Below, piece by piece: positions 19,190 through 27,475 of a stretch of DNA of 64,000 nucleotides (the first letter of the stretch is position 1; each line of letters starts with the position of its first letter). The notes under the pieces were generated by a model. The model saw nothing but the letters and a program-made list of their open reading frames with translations, was not told the DNA's origin and searched no databases. The position numbers were made by a program, and so were the translations under genes. The DNA is from Enterobacteriaceae bacterium RIT714 (lineage in GTDB: Bacteria; Pseudomonadota; Gammaproteobacteria; Enterobacterales; Enterobacteriaceae), in NCBI GenBank assembly GCA_009668015.1, contig WJYB01000006.1, positions 62,001-126,000 on the forward strand, read 5' to 3'.

Positions 19190-19901
19190 GATACTGCGCC
19201 AGCCGTTCAAAACCGCGATCAACCACAATCGCCGCCAGCGCAACCAGTACCGCCCCCTGTAAAATATAGGCAGTGTTAAATCCGCTCAGGCCGATGATTA
19301 TCGGCGTGCCCAGCGTGTTGGCCCCGACCGTCGAGGCGATGGTCGCTGTCCCGATATTAATAATCACCGACGTTCTCACCCCGGCCAGAATCACCGGCGC
19401 AGCCAGCGGAAGCTCAACATTGCGCAGTCGCTGAAAAGCGCTCATTCCCATCCCTTCCGCCACGCTAATGACCGCCGCCGGAACAGCCGCCAGCCCTGCC
19501 AGAGTGGCCTGAAGGATAGGCAATACGCCGTAGAGAATCAGCGCAATGATCGCCGGTTCCTGACCAAACCCAATGACGGGTACCGCAATCGCCAGTACCG
19601 CCACAGGCGGGAAGGTCTGGCCAATGGCGGCGATGGTCTCCACCAGCGGGCGAAACTCTTTGCCCGCCGGGCGGGTCACCGCAATCCCTGCCCCGACACC
19701 CAGCACAATAGCGATCGCACTCGATATACCAACCAGCCAGAAATGCGCCAGCGTCAGGCTGATAAAGCTCTCCTGCAAATAAACGGGTCTGGGCAAGCCG
19801 GGAAATAAGGCACTGAATAGCCCGCCGCTGTGCGGCATCAGCCACAGTAAGCCGACGAACAGTAATACCAGCCACAGCAGCGGATCACGCGCCCATTTCA
19901 T
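19164..19901 (-). CDS. yehW: ABC permease YehW (OsmF system)
   Basis: A 245-residue inner-membrane permease of the OsmF-YehXYW importer (glycine-betaine/choline-type family; E. coli OsmF has low glycine betaine affinity). About six hydrophobic spans are visible, with the ABC coupling loop in [25 protein letters not shown]. The start overlaps the end of yehX by 17 bases. It is the last gene of the osmF-yehYXW operon. Confidence 0.92.
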   Translation of the reverse strand: MKWARDPLLWLVLLFVGLLWLMPHSGGLFSALFPGLPRPVYLQESFISLTLAHFWLVGISSAIAIVLGVGAGIAVTRPAGKEFRPLVETIAAIGQTFPPVAVLAIAVPVIGFGQEPAIIALILYGVLPILQATLAGLAAVPAAVISVAEGMGMSAFQRLRNVELPLAAPVILAGVRTSVIINIGTATIASTVGANTLGTPIIIGLSGFNTAYILQGAVLVALAAIVVDRGFERLAQYLSRHRRVQ

Positions 19902-20835
19902 CGGCCACCTCCCCCGTCAGCAGATCGCGAAAATGCAGCGTGCCACACGGGGTGCCATGTTCATCGACCACGGGTAAAATTTCGCATTGCCGAGCGACAA
20001 AGGCGGATAACGCATCCCGCAGGCTCATCTGCGCCCGCAGCGGTTCGCCAGGCATCCCCGCTGGCTGCTGGCGCAGATAGTCGCCTACCGTGCGTAATGA
20101 GAGCAGCCGGACACCCAGCTCGCTGCGCCCAAAGAATTCACGTACAAAATCCGTCGCCGGCTGCGTTAACAGCTCCAGCGGCGTGCCCTGCTGGACCACT
20201 TCCCCGTTATCCATCAGCACCAGGCGATCTGCAAGGCGAAGCGCTTCATCAATATCGTGGGTCACCAGGATTATGGTACGCCCCAGAATCCGGTGAATGC
20301 GGGTCATCTCTGTTTGCAATGCGCTGCGGGTGACCGGGTCCAGCGCGCCGAAAGGCTCATCCATCAACAGAACCTGCGGATTGGCCGCCAGCGCGCGCGC
20401 GACACCGACACGCTGCTGCTGTCCGCCGGAAAGCTGGTGTGGATAGCGTTCACGCAGTACCGGCTCAAGCCCAAGTAGCGTCATCAGTTCATCCACCCGA
20501 TCGGCCACTTTCTGCCGCGACCATTTTTGCAGTTGAGGTACGGTGGCAATGTTCTGCGCCACCGTCCAGTGAGGAAACAGCCCAATGGACTGAATGGCAT
20601 ACCCCATGCGGCGGCGCAGCTCGAGGATGGGCAGACTGCGGATCTCTTCTCCGGCAAAGCGAATCAGGCCACTGTCATGCTCCACCAGCCGGTTAATCAT
20701 CTTCAGAGTGGTGGATTTTCCGGAACCGGATGTGCCAATCAGCACTGAAAACGCCCCTTCCTCAAAATGCAGATTCAGGTTGCTGACTGCCGGCTGCCCG
20801 GCAAAACTTTTATTCACATCGTGAAATTCAATCAT
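19885..20835 (-). CDS. yehX: ABC ATP-binding protein YehX (OsmF system)
   Basis: A 316-residue ATPase energising the OsmF importer. Walker A is GTSGSGKST (about 36-44), the signature is [15 protein letters not shown], Walker B is [12 protein letters not shown], and the switch His lies in LVTHDIDEA. The C-terminal 60 residues look like a CBS-type domain ([20 protein letters not shown]), as in osmosensing betaine ATPases. The start MIEFHDV matches E. coli and overlaps the end of yehY by 8 bases. Confidence 0.93.
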   Translation of the reverse strand: MIEFHDVNKSFAGQPAVSNLNLHFEEGAFSVLIGTSGSGKSTTLKMINRLVEHDSGLIRFAGEEIRSLPILELRRRMGYAIQSIGLFPHWTVAQNIATVPQLQKWSRQKVADRVDELMTLLGLEPVLRERYPHQLSGGQQQRVGVARALAANPQVLLMDEPFGALDPVTRSALQTEMTRIHRILGRTIILVTHDIDEALRLADRLVLMDNGEVVQQGTPLELLTQPATDFVREFFGRSELGVRLLSLRTVGDYLRQQPAGMPGEPLRAQMSLRDALSAFVARQCEILPVVDEHGTPCGTLHFRDLLTGEVADEMGA

Positions 20836-21985
20836 CGTTTTTCCCCTTGAGCAGGGCGAGCCACAAGGCAAAGATCGCGTCAATCACCACCGCCAGAGCT
20901 ATCGTCGGAATGACGCCAAGTAAAACCAAATCGAGCGCGCTGCTGAGCAATCCCTGAAACACCAGCGCCCCAAAACCCCCTGCACCAATCAGTGCTGCAA
21001 TCACCGCCATCCCCACCGTTTGCACCGCGACCACGCGCAAACTGCGCAACAAAAGCGGCAATGCTATCGGCAACTGGACTTTCCAGAAACGTTGTTGCGG
21101 GCTCATCCCCATCGCATTTGCACTCTCCAGCACGTCCGGTGAGACCTGACTGAGTCCCGCCAGAACACCGCGCGACAGCGGGAGCAGCGCATAAAGGACC
21201 AGCGCGATCAAAGCCGGCGTCAGCCCTGTCCCGGCTATGCCAAGCGAAGAGAGCACAGGAAACTGTTTCACCAGTCCGGCCAGCGGGGCAATCAGTAAAC
21301 CAAACAGCGCCACCGAAGGGATCGTCTGAATGACATTCAGCACGGCAAACACAGAGCCCTGACGCGCGAGATGGCGATAACACCACAGCCCCACCGGCAC
21401 ACCGATAAGCAGGGCCGGGATCAGCGTACCGAAAAGAATGGTCAGGTGTTGCGCCAGTGCATCATCAAAAACGTCCTGGCGGTTGGCATACTCTTTGAGC
21501 AGGGAGAGATCGTTCAGCTCGCCGCTAAACAACAACAGCAAGGGCAGGATCCAGATTTGCGCATTCAGGAGCCAACGCCACAGAGGGCGATCCGTCAGAC
21601 GGCGGATGGCATCGCTGCAGGCAAGCAGGCAAAGCGCCAGCCACAGCCACAGTCCGCTGCCCGTGGAAGTGCGCGCCAGCGGGCTCTCAACCGCTGCCAG
21701 ATGGGTCGCAGCCAGCCCGGCACTCCAGAAGAGAACCGCAAACAGCAGCTCGCTGAGGATCAGGGTTAGCAGCAGCGGCAGCCGTCCTTGCCGCAGTGCC
21801 AGTGCCAAAAGCAGCACGAGGGCGATCGCCAGCAGCACGGGTGAAAACGTCCACACCTGCCACACGGCCCGCCCTTCTCCCGACATCAGACGATTAGGGG
21901 CAAAATTGACGAACGGTAACGCGCACGCTGCCAGCGCGAGAATCACGAGCAGCAGCAGTACGCGGTTATGACATTTTATTGGCAC
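20828..21985 (-). CDS. yehY: ABC permease YehY (OsmF system)
   Basis: A 385-residue permease, the length of E. coli YehY. The extra N-terminal half has several spans of its own, and the C-terminal half is the BPD permease domain with coupling loop [23 protein letters not shown]. It pairs with YehW as the transmembrane part of the importer. Its start lies 12 bases after osmF. Confidence 0.92.
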   Translation of the reverse strand: MPIKCHNRVLLLLVILALAACALPFVNFAPNRLMSGEGRAVWQVWTFSPVLLAIALVLLLALALRQGRLPLLLTLILSELLFAVLFWSAGLAATHLAAVESPLARTSTGSGLWLWLALCLLACSDAIRRLTDRPLWRWLLNAQIWILPLLLLFSGELNDLSLLKEYANRQDVFDDALAQHLTILFGTLIPALLIGVPVGLWCYRHLARQGSVFAVLNVIQTIPSVALFGLLIAPLAGLVKQFPVLSSLGIAGTGLTPALIALVLYALLPLSRGVLAGLSQVSPDVLESANAMGMSPQQRFWKVQLPIALPLLLRSLRVVAVQTVGMAVIAALIGAGGFGALVFQGLLSSALDLVLLGVIPTIALAVVIDAIFALWLALLKGKNDD

Positions 21986-21997
21986 CGCTTTATCCTG

Positions 21998-22915
21998 TTA
22001 CTTCATCAGTCCTTTTTGCTTCAGGTAGTCTGCTGCCACTTTTTTGGCATCCAGCCCCTCCACCGCGATGCTCGCATTGAGCTGTTGCAGCGTTTTTTCA
22101 TCCAGACTTTCAAAGACGGGTTTCAGCCAGTCGCCCATTTGCGGATACGCTTTCAGAACCGCCTCACGCACCACGGGGGCTGGCGCATAGATAGGCTGCA
22201 CGCCTTTCGGATCGGTTAGCGTTTGCAGACCGAGCGCAGCCACCGGACCGTCGGTGCCGTAGGCCATCGCCGCATTCACGCCAGAGGTTTTCTGCGCCGC
22301 GGCCTTGATCGTCACGGCGGTGTCGCCGCCAGCCAGCGACAGCAGCTGGCTCTGTTCAAGTTTGAAATCATAGGCTTTTTCGAAAGCAGGCAGCGCATCC
22401 GGACGCTCAATAAATTCCGCCGAGGCCGCGAGCTTAAAGTCACCTTTCTCTTTCAGGTAGCGACTCAGATCGTCGAGAGAGGTCAGTTTGCCTTTCTCCG
22501 CCAGATCCTTACGCACGGCAATGGTCCAGGTGTTGTTAGCCGGCGCAGGCGTCAGCCAGATCAGTTTGTTTTGTTCGGCATCGAGTTTTTTGACTTTCTC
22601 GTAGCCAGCGCTGGCGTTTTTCCACGCCGCATCATTTTCATCTTTGAAGAAGAATGCCCCGTTACCGGTATATTCCGGGTAGATATCCAGCTCGCCGGAG
22701 GTGATCGCACCGCGGACAACAGGCGTTGTCCCCAGCTGCACTTTATTAACGGTTTTGACGCCGTGACTTTCCAGTACCTGTAAAATAATATTCCCGAGCA
22801 ATGCGCCTTCCGTATCAATCTTCGATCCCACTTTGACCGGTTCCGCTGCCTGTAAAGGCAGGCTCAGCGCCGCAAGTAACGCCGCTGAACCCCATATCCC
22901 CTTTGTGATTGTCAT
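21998..22915 (-). CDS. osmF: Periplasmic binding protein OsmF (YehZ)
   Basis: A 305-residue OpuAC-type solute-binding protein with signal peptide (GIWGSAALLAALSLPLQAA). The fold is recognised from VKVGSKIDTEGALLGNIILQ, DIYPEYTGNGAFF and GGDTAVTIKAAAQKT. In E. coli the operon is RpoS- and osmotic-stress-induced. It is the first gene of osmF-yehY-yehX-yehW. Confidence 0.95.
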   Translation of the reverse strand: MTITKGIWGSAALLAALSLPLQAAEPVKVGSKIDTEGALLGNIILQVLESHGVKTVNKVQLGTTPVVRGAITSGELDIYPEYTGNGAFFFKDENDAAWKNASAGYEKVKKLDAEQNKLIWLTPAPANNTWTIAVRKDLAEKGKLTSLDDLSRYLKEKGDFKLAASAEFIERPDALPAFEKAYDFKLEQSQLLSLAGGDTAVTIKAAAQKTSGVNAAMAYGTDGPVAALGLQTLTDPKGVQPIYAPAPVVREAVLKAYPQMGDWLKPVFESLDEKTLQQLNASIAVEGLDAKKVAADYLKQKGLMK

Positions 22916-22995
22916 TCCGCTTTCCTCATTATTTGCCGCCTTTATCAGAGGCTTGAGAGAAAAGCGTAGACGAATTCCGTCATTTCATCCTGCAT

Positions 22996-24231
22996 TCAAC
23001 GCTCTGTGGGTAATTTCAGAGGAAGAGTCAGCAGGCTGGCTGCAAAATAGAGGAGTGCCATCACCCACAGCGTCCCTTCCACACCCAACGGTGAAACGCA
23101 CAGCGTCACAATTAACGGCCCGACAAAATTGCTTAACCCCGAACCAAGATTCAGGCAGGAGATCGCTGCCCCTTTGTTCTCCGGCAATAAGGACGGAATC
23201 AGCGCGCTCAGGGGGCCAAATGCTCCCAGCCCGATGGCGTACAGCGCCAGCGCCAGAAAAAGCGCCGTCTCGCTGTCGCCAAATAAAACCGGCGCATAGC
23301 ACACCGCCAGCATCGCCACACCGCACAGCGATCCTGCAAACCAGACCACCGTATTTCGCCAGCCAATAGTGTCGCCCAACCAGCCAAAGAGGTAGTTGGC
23401 AAAAATATTGACCACATTCACCAGCCCCCAGATAGTGAGCCACTCGGCGATGCTAAACCCAAAGCGCGGCAGGTACACCGGCATCAGGATCACCAGCGAG
23501 AATTTACCAATATCGTTGATGGTCTTGACGATCACCGCCAGACGCATTTTCGGCTCACGCACCAGCACCAGAATCCCTTCGGCGAACGCCGCCCCGAGAT
23601 GAGCATGACTTTGCCCGTCTGGCCGATCGCGATTCAGCAGTAGCGCGCAGATGGCCCCCAGCGCAACAAAGATAAAGCCGCTCAGCAATGTCGATATTTC
23701 GCCCATTAAAGGCAACATCAGGCTGGAGTACCACGGGCCGACAATGGTCATGCCTGCCCCGAAGGCAATCCAGAACCATGACACCGCGCGCCCTAAGATC
23801 GCCTGTTCGCAGCGCTGGTTAACCCATACCAGGAATGAATAGGCAAACAGCGGATACGCCACGCCGCGGAGCGCATAGCTCACCACCATCAGCGGATAGT
23901 TGCCCTGCGGCAGCGCGTAGCCAATAAAGGGAACTGAGCCTGCAAAATAGATAATCGTTGCGGCCCACATCAACCGCCTTAACCCCAGCACGCCCGCGCC
24001 AATACCGGAAAACCACGACACCGCCGCGACACACAAACCAAAAACCGACGACAGCAGGCTGATGTGTACGGCATCAAAACCGCGATGCTGAAGCATTGAG
24101 GCCAGCCAGCTTTGCTCAATGGTGGCTCCGGTAATAAACAGAAATACGCCGATAAAACCCCAGCACAGTTCCCGGGGTAATCCCAGCCGGGCCCACAGGC
24201 CCTGCTGGATAATAATGCTCTGCTCCGTCAT
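22996..24231 (-). CDS. MFS transporter, polyol-permease-like (RbtT/DalT/CsbX type)
   Basis: A 411-residue 12-span major facilitator. The pattern ELCWGFIGVFLFITGATIEQ and ALRGVAYPLFAYSFLVWVNQ, with GRAVSWFW, resembles the ribitol/arabinitol permease group. The substrate is not known. Its ATG overlaps the TGA of the upstream GPH symporter (ATGA), so it is made from the GH28 operon. Inference: it carries a monosaccharide or acid released by the operon's glycosidase, or a related substrate. Confidence 0.7.
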   Translation of the reverse strand: MTEQSIIIQQGLWARLGLPRELCWGFIGVFLFITGATIEQSWLASMLQHRGFDAVHISLLSSVFGLCVAAVSWFSGIGAGVLGLRRLMWAATIIYFAGSVPFIGYALPQGNYPLMVVSYALRGVAYPLFAYSFLVWVNQRCEQAILGRAVSWFWIAFGAGMTIVGPWYSSLMLPLMGEISTLLSGFIFVALGAICALLLNRDRPDGQSHAHLGAAFAEGILVLVREPKMRLAVIVKTINDIGKFSLVILMPVYLPRFGFSIAEWLTIWGLVNVVNIFANYLFGWLGDTIGWRNTVVWFAGSLCGVAMLAVCYAPVLFGDSETALFLALALYAIGLGAFGPLSALIPSLLPENKGAAISCLNLGSGLSNFVGPLIVTLCVSPLGVEGTLWVMALLYFAASLLTLPLKLPTER

Positions 24232-25781
24232 GCCATTTTGTCTCGCAGTGAGCGCATATTCATGCGTTTACGATTCAGATAGCCGACGCGATTGTCACCC
24301 CAGCAGTGGTCATACGGCATGCCGGTCAGACTCTCGATCACCGCTCTGTTTTCTGCGCTGACGGTCGCCTTGCTGCCGCCCTGCTTCAGGCGGGCCACCT
24401 CTTCGTTCAGAATGGCGTGCGTTCTGCCATTGACGTTGAACTGGAAGGCCGACCAGATCCCCCAGACGGTGAGTATTACCGGCAGCACAATCATGATCAT
24501 CAGGATCATGTTGATAGCCGACTGCGGCTGTGCGCTTTGTCCGGAGACAAAGCCCGACATCTGCAACGCCACACCGACGAGGAAAATGGACAGCGCCTGA
24601 GAAGCTTTACGCAGCAGGCTCATAAACCCGGCAAAGATCCCTTCGCGGCGACGACCGGTGAGGATTTCATCCACGTCCGCGACGAAGGTGTAATTATTCC
24701 ACGGAATCGCGTAGATCCCCCCGCGCGCCAGCCCGGCGATGGCCGCGCCGATATACAGCATCGTCATGCCACTGGATTTGCTGAAATAGGCCGCGACAAA
24801 CAGCGCAAATGCCACCAGCGCCATACTCGCCTGCGTGGCAAACGCGCGCGACGGTGAAAAACGCAGCGTTAGCCATGTCGCAATACCGACACCAAAGAAT
24901 TGCAGTCCGTTGACCACCCCCAGCAGGTTAGAAGCCATCACCGACGACGTCATCAGCGCAAAAACCACAAAGTAGGTAAACACCGAATTAAAAATATCCT
25001 GCGCCACCGAACCGCCGAGGTACATCCCCAGATGTGAGCGGAAGGTTTTGATTTTTAACGTCGAGACAAAATCGTAATAGATATGGTAAGCACGGGTGGT
25101 GAAAGGCTCTTTTTCTTCCTCCTCGTCGTGTTGCTCATTTTGCTGGATCTCTTCCAGCGAACGCTCCCATGTGCCGAAGTAAACAAAGAACAGCACAATC
25201 ATAAACGAGATGGTAAATATCGCGCCGGTATAGAAAAAGGATTCGGAAGAGTCAGGACCGAAATACGCCACCAGTCGCCCGGGCAGAAAAGCCGCTGCAA
25301 AACCCGCCAGTTGGGCAATATACATGCGAGCGCTGGTGAGTTTTGAGCGCTTTTTGAAATCTGAAGTCATCTCCGCCGACAGGGTGTCGTAAGGAATGAT
25401 GATCATCGTATAGACGATTTCAAACAGAATATAGAACAGCAGATACATCCAGTAGTTAAAGCCCTGAACCCACAGCAGGCTGTACACCGAGACCAGGGGA
25501 ATACTGGCTAACAGGAAGAAACGGCGGCGGCCAAACCGGCGGCCAAGGCGTGTTTTATGGAAGTTATCGGAAACATACCCGATCACCGGGCACATAATCA
25601 CATCGACAATTCTGGCCACGGCAAACAGCGATCCCGCCTGAATCGGGGTCAGCCCGCAGAAGGTGGTTAAGAAAAACAGCAGCCACGCGCTGACCAGCGT
25701 AAACGCTCCTGAACCAATCACATCTGCCAGCCCGTAACAGACGTAGTTACGCAGCTTGATTTCCCGCACGTTGCTGATCAT
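24228..25781 (-). CDS. GPH-family cation:sugar symporter (oligogalacturonide-type)
   Basis: A 517-residue 12-span glycoside-pentoside-hexuronide symporter with the motif ARIVDVIMCPVIGYVSDN and the loop RFGRRRFFLL. An acidic cytoplasmic loop (NEQHDEEEEKEP) precedes the second half. Together with the adjoining GH28 enzyme, this resembles TogT-like oligogalacturonide uptake in plant-associated enterobacteria. The ATG overlaps the GH28 TGA. Substrate assignment rests on context. Confidence 0.75.
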   Translation of the reverse strand: MISNVREIKLRNYVCYGLADVIGSGAFTLVSAWLLFFLTTFCGLTPIQAGSLFAVARIVDVIMCPVIGYVSDNFHKTRLGRRFGRRRFFLLASIPLVSVYSLLWVQGFNYWMYLLFYILFEIVYTMIIIPYDTLSAEMTSDFKKRSKLTSARMYIAQLAGFAAAFLPGRLVAYFGPDSSESFFYTGAIFTISFMIVLFFVYFGTWERSLEEIQQNEQHDEEEEKEPFTTRAYHIYYDFVSTLKIKTFRSHLGMYLGGSVAQDIFNSVFTYFVVFALMTSSVMASNLLGVVNGLQFFGVGIATWLTLRFSPSRAFATQASMALVAFALFVAAYFSKSSGMTMLYIGAAIAGLARGGIYAIPWNNYTFVADVDEILTGRRREGIFAGFMSLLRKASQALSIFLVGVALQMSGFVSGQSAQPQSAINMILMIMIVLPVILTVWGIWSAFQFNVNGRTHAILNEEVARLKQGGSKATVSAENRAVIESLTGMPYDHCWGDNRVGYLNRKRMNMRSLRDKMA

Positions 25782-27130
25782 TTTGCCTCCCTGATATCGC
25801 CGTCCTGAATACGGATATGCTCTGCATCCCAGCCCGCAGGCAGCGGTTCAGGTCGCGTAATATTGATGGCGTTAAGCTGCAAGCCCTGCACACCGTGGGC
25901 ATAAATGGCAGGAAGCCCCTGCGGATAACGCTCCACTCCGTGGGCCCGGCCGGTTTGCGGGTTCACCCGCCAGGCGTTATCCCGTCCCATTCCGGTGGGA
26001 CGATCCGGATTACACGGCGGACGCACGTCGTAACACCCCTGCTCGTCCGATTCGCTGACACGCTGGCTGAAAGTGAGCCCGTTAAAGGTGACATCACGAA
26101 TCGCGCCGGGTATTTCGCTGTGCAAATTGATGGCCCCCTCGCCGACTCCGTTGAGGCCAGAGAAGACCACCAGGCTGATGTCACCGGGAGTCACGTCAGG
26201 CGCGCGATGGCGTACGGAGACAAAGACCGGATCGGCTTTTCCCCAGTGACAGGGATTGCCGTGGCCGCAGTCAAAGAGGATGTTGCTGAAGCTCATCTTG
26301 CTGAAGCGTCCGCCATCGCGCGATACCAGACCAATGCCGCGGTTGGATTCAAAAATCACGCAGTTGTTGACGGCCAGATGGGTAATGTCGGCGAAGGTCT
26401 CAGTGCCGACCTTAATCGCGCAGCTTTTGGAGCGGATAATGCAGTTGTTCACCGTCACGTTATACACCGGCTGCTGCAGCTCTGCGGGCTTCGCGGTGGT
26501 CTTGAGGCAGATACCGTCATCGGCAGCGCTAAAGTAGCTGTCGCTGATGTGCACATGCTGGCAACTGTCGATATCCAGCGCGTCAGTATTCGACAGCGCC
26601 AGATCGTTATCAATGGTGATATTACGGATGAATACATGGTTGCAGCTCACCAGATGCGCGGTCCACATCGGCGAATCATGCAGCGTGATATCGGTGAGTC
26701 GCACCTGCTCACACCCTTCCAGCACCAGCAGACGCGGACGCTGGGTTTTCGGCTGGCGGTAGCCTTGCGTATCCGCCTCCGCGCTAAACCAGGCGGTGGC
26801 ATTCCCGTCGATACAGCCCTCGCCGCTCAGACTGACATTGCGCGCGTTCCGCGCATAAATGAGCGCCATCCGGGAAAGCTCGGCCATCGTGAGTGTTTCA
26901 GCGGCCTGATAATCGGCTTCGTGCTGGCTGGCGAGCAGACGGGCGCCCGCCTCCAGGTGCAGTGTGAAATGAGACGGCAGAATCAGCGTTCCCGTCAGGT
27001 AGATACCGGGCGTGACCACCAGCGTGCCACCACCGGCCTGCTGCAGCGTGTCGATTAAGCGCTGGAGCGTGGACGTGACGAGGGTCCTTCCGCTACGGTC
27101 GAGTACGACATTTTCTAATGAGAGTTTCAT
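25778..27130 (-). CDS. GH28 glycoside hydrolase (polygalacturonase-like, cytoplasmic)
   Basis: A 450-residue right-handed parallel beta-helix enzyme of glycoside hydrolase family 28. The catalytic Asp set is visible in LSNTDALDIDSC and SAADDGICLKT, with the family's later G-x-E/RDGG region (CAIKVGTETFADI; RGIGLVSRDGG). No signal peptide is present, so it should act in the cytoplasm on imported oligosaccharides, for example as an exo-polygalacturonase or rhamnogalacturonan-type glycosidase. It heads an operon with two transporters. The leader carries a perfect inverted repeat overlapping the ribosome binding site and, 170 bases upstream, an extended CRP-like palindrome. Confidence 0.82.
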   Translation of the reverse strand: MKLSLENVVLDRSGRTLVTSTLQRLIDTLQQAGGGTLVVTPGIYLTGTLILPSHFTLHLEAGARLLASQHEADYQAAETLTMAELSRMALIYARNARNVSLSGEGCIDGNATAWFSAEADTQGYRQPKTQRPRLLVLEGCEQVRLTDITLHDSPMWTAHLVSCNHVFIRNITIDNDLALSNTDALDIDSCQHVHISDSYFSAADDGICLKTTAKPAELQQPVYNVTVNNCIIRSKSCAIKVGTETFADITHLAVNNCVIFESNRGIGLVSRDGGRFSKMSFSNILFDCGHGNPCHWGKADPVFVSVRHRAPDVTPGDISLVVFSGLNGVGEGAINLHSEIPGAIRDVTFNGLTFSQRVSESDEQGCYDVRPPCNPDRPTGMGRDNAWRVNPQTGRAHGVERYPQGLPAIYAHGVQGLQLNAINITRPEPLPAGWDAEHIRIQDGDIREAK

Positions 27131-27134
27131 GTTG

Positions 27135-27163
27135 ATACCTGTCAGAGGTTATGTGACAGGTAT
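27135..27163 (-). promoter_or_regulatory. Inverted repeat over the GH28 ribosome binding site
   Basis: ATACCTGTCA and TGACAGGTAT are perfect 10-base arms separated by 9 bases. The gene-proximal arm, seven bases from the GH28 start codon, contains the AGG that should pair with 16S rRNA. It could act as an operator for a local regulator or as an mRNA hairpin that limits translation. Confidence 0.6.
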
Positions 27164-27296
27164 TAAAGGGTCTTTCTGTCTGCCGCTCGCGGCGTCTTTA
27201 CCGGGCTTTTTCGGGAAGAGTGAAGGGCATCACGCGAGTCTGATGGAGCCATCGGCGCTTTTGACAGTGTTCACGTTTTGGACCGTGACGCAAAAA

Positions 27297-27322
27297 TGAA
27301 GTGTGAAAATCATCACATTTCA
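27297..27322. promoter_or_regulatory. Extended CRP-type palindrome upstream of GH28 operon
   Basis: TGTGA-AAATCA-TCACA (27302-27317) matches the CRP core consensus exactly, and the symmetry extends outward with TGAA/TTCA arms. It lies about 170 bases upstream of the GH28 start codon and about 165 bases after the bglX stop, so the GH28 operon is the likely target. Confidence 0.7.
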
Positions 27323-27439
27323 GGCGGACAAGCGGGGGGAAATAGCGTATTTCGGGAGCATTACCGCGCAAAGCGGCGAAAGTTTGTGTTGGCCGTCACG
27401 AATTGGGCGCAGAGAGGGGAAACCGGGATTGTGCAATCT

Positions 27440-27468
27440 GTGCCCCTCTCCGTTTTAGAGAGGGGCAC
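27440..27468 (-). terminator. Hairpin after bglX
   Basis: GTGCCCCTCTC and GAGAGGGGCAC form a perfect 11-bp stem with a 7-base loop eight bases after the bglX stop. No strong U run follows, so part of its role may be mRNA 3'-end protection. Confidence 0.6.
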
Positions 27469-27475
27469 ATCGCCG

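Noticed and set aside
25817-27058. 413-codon plus-strand frame opposite the GH28 gene
   Set aside because: Shadow frame. The GH28 frame has clear catalytic motifs on the minus strand.
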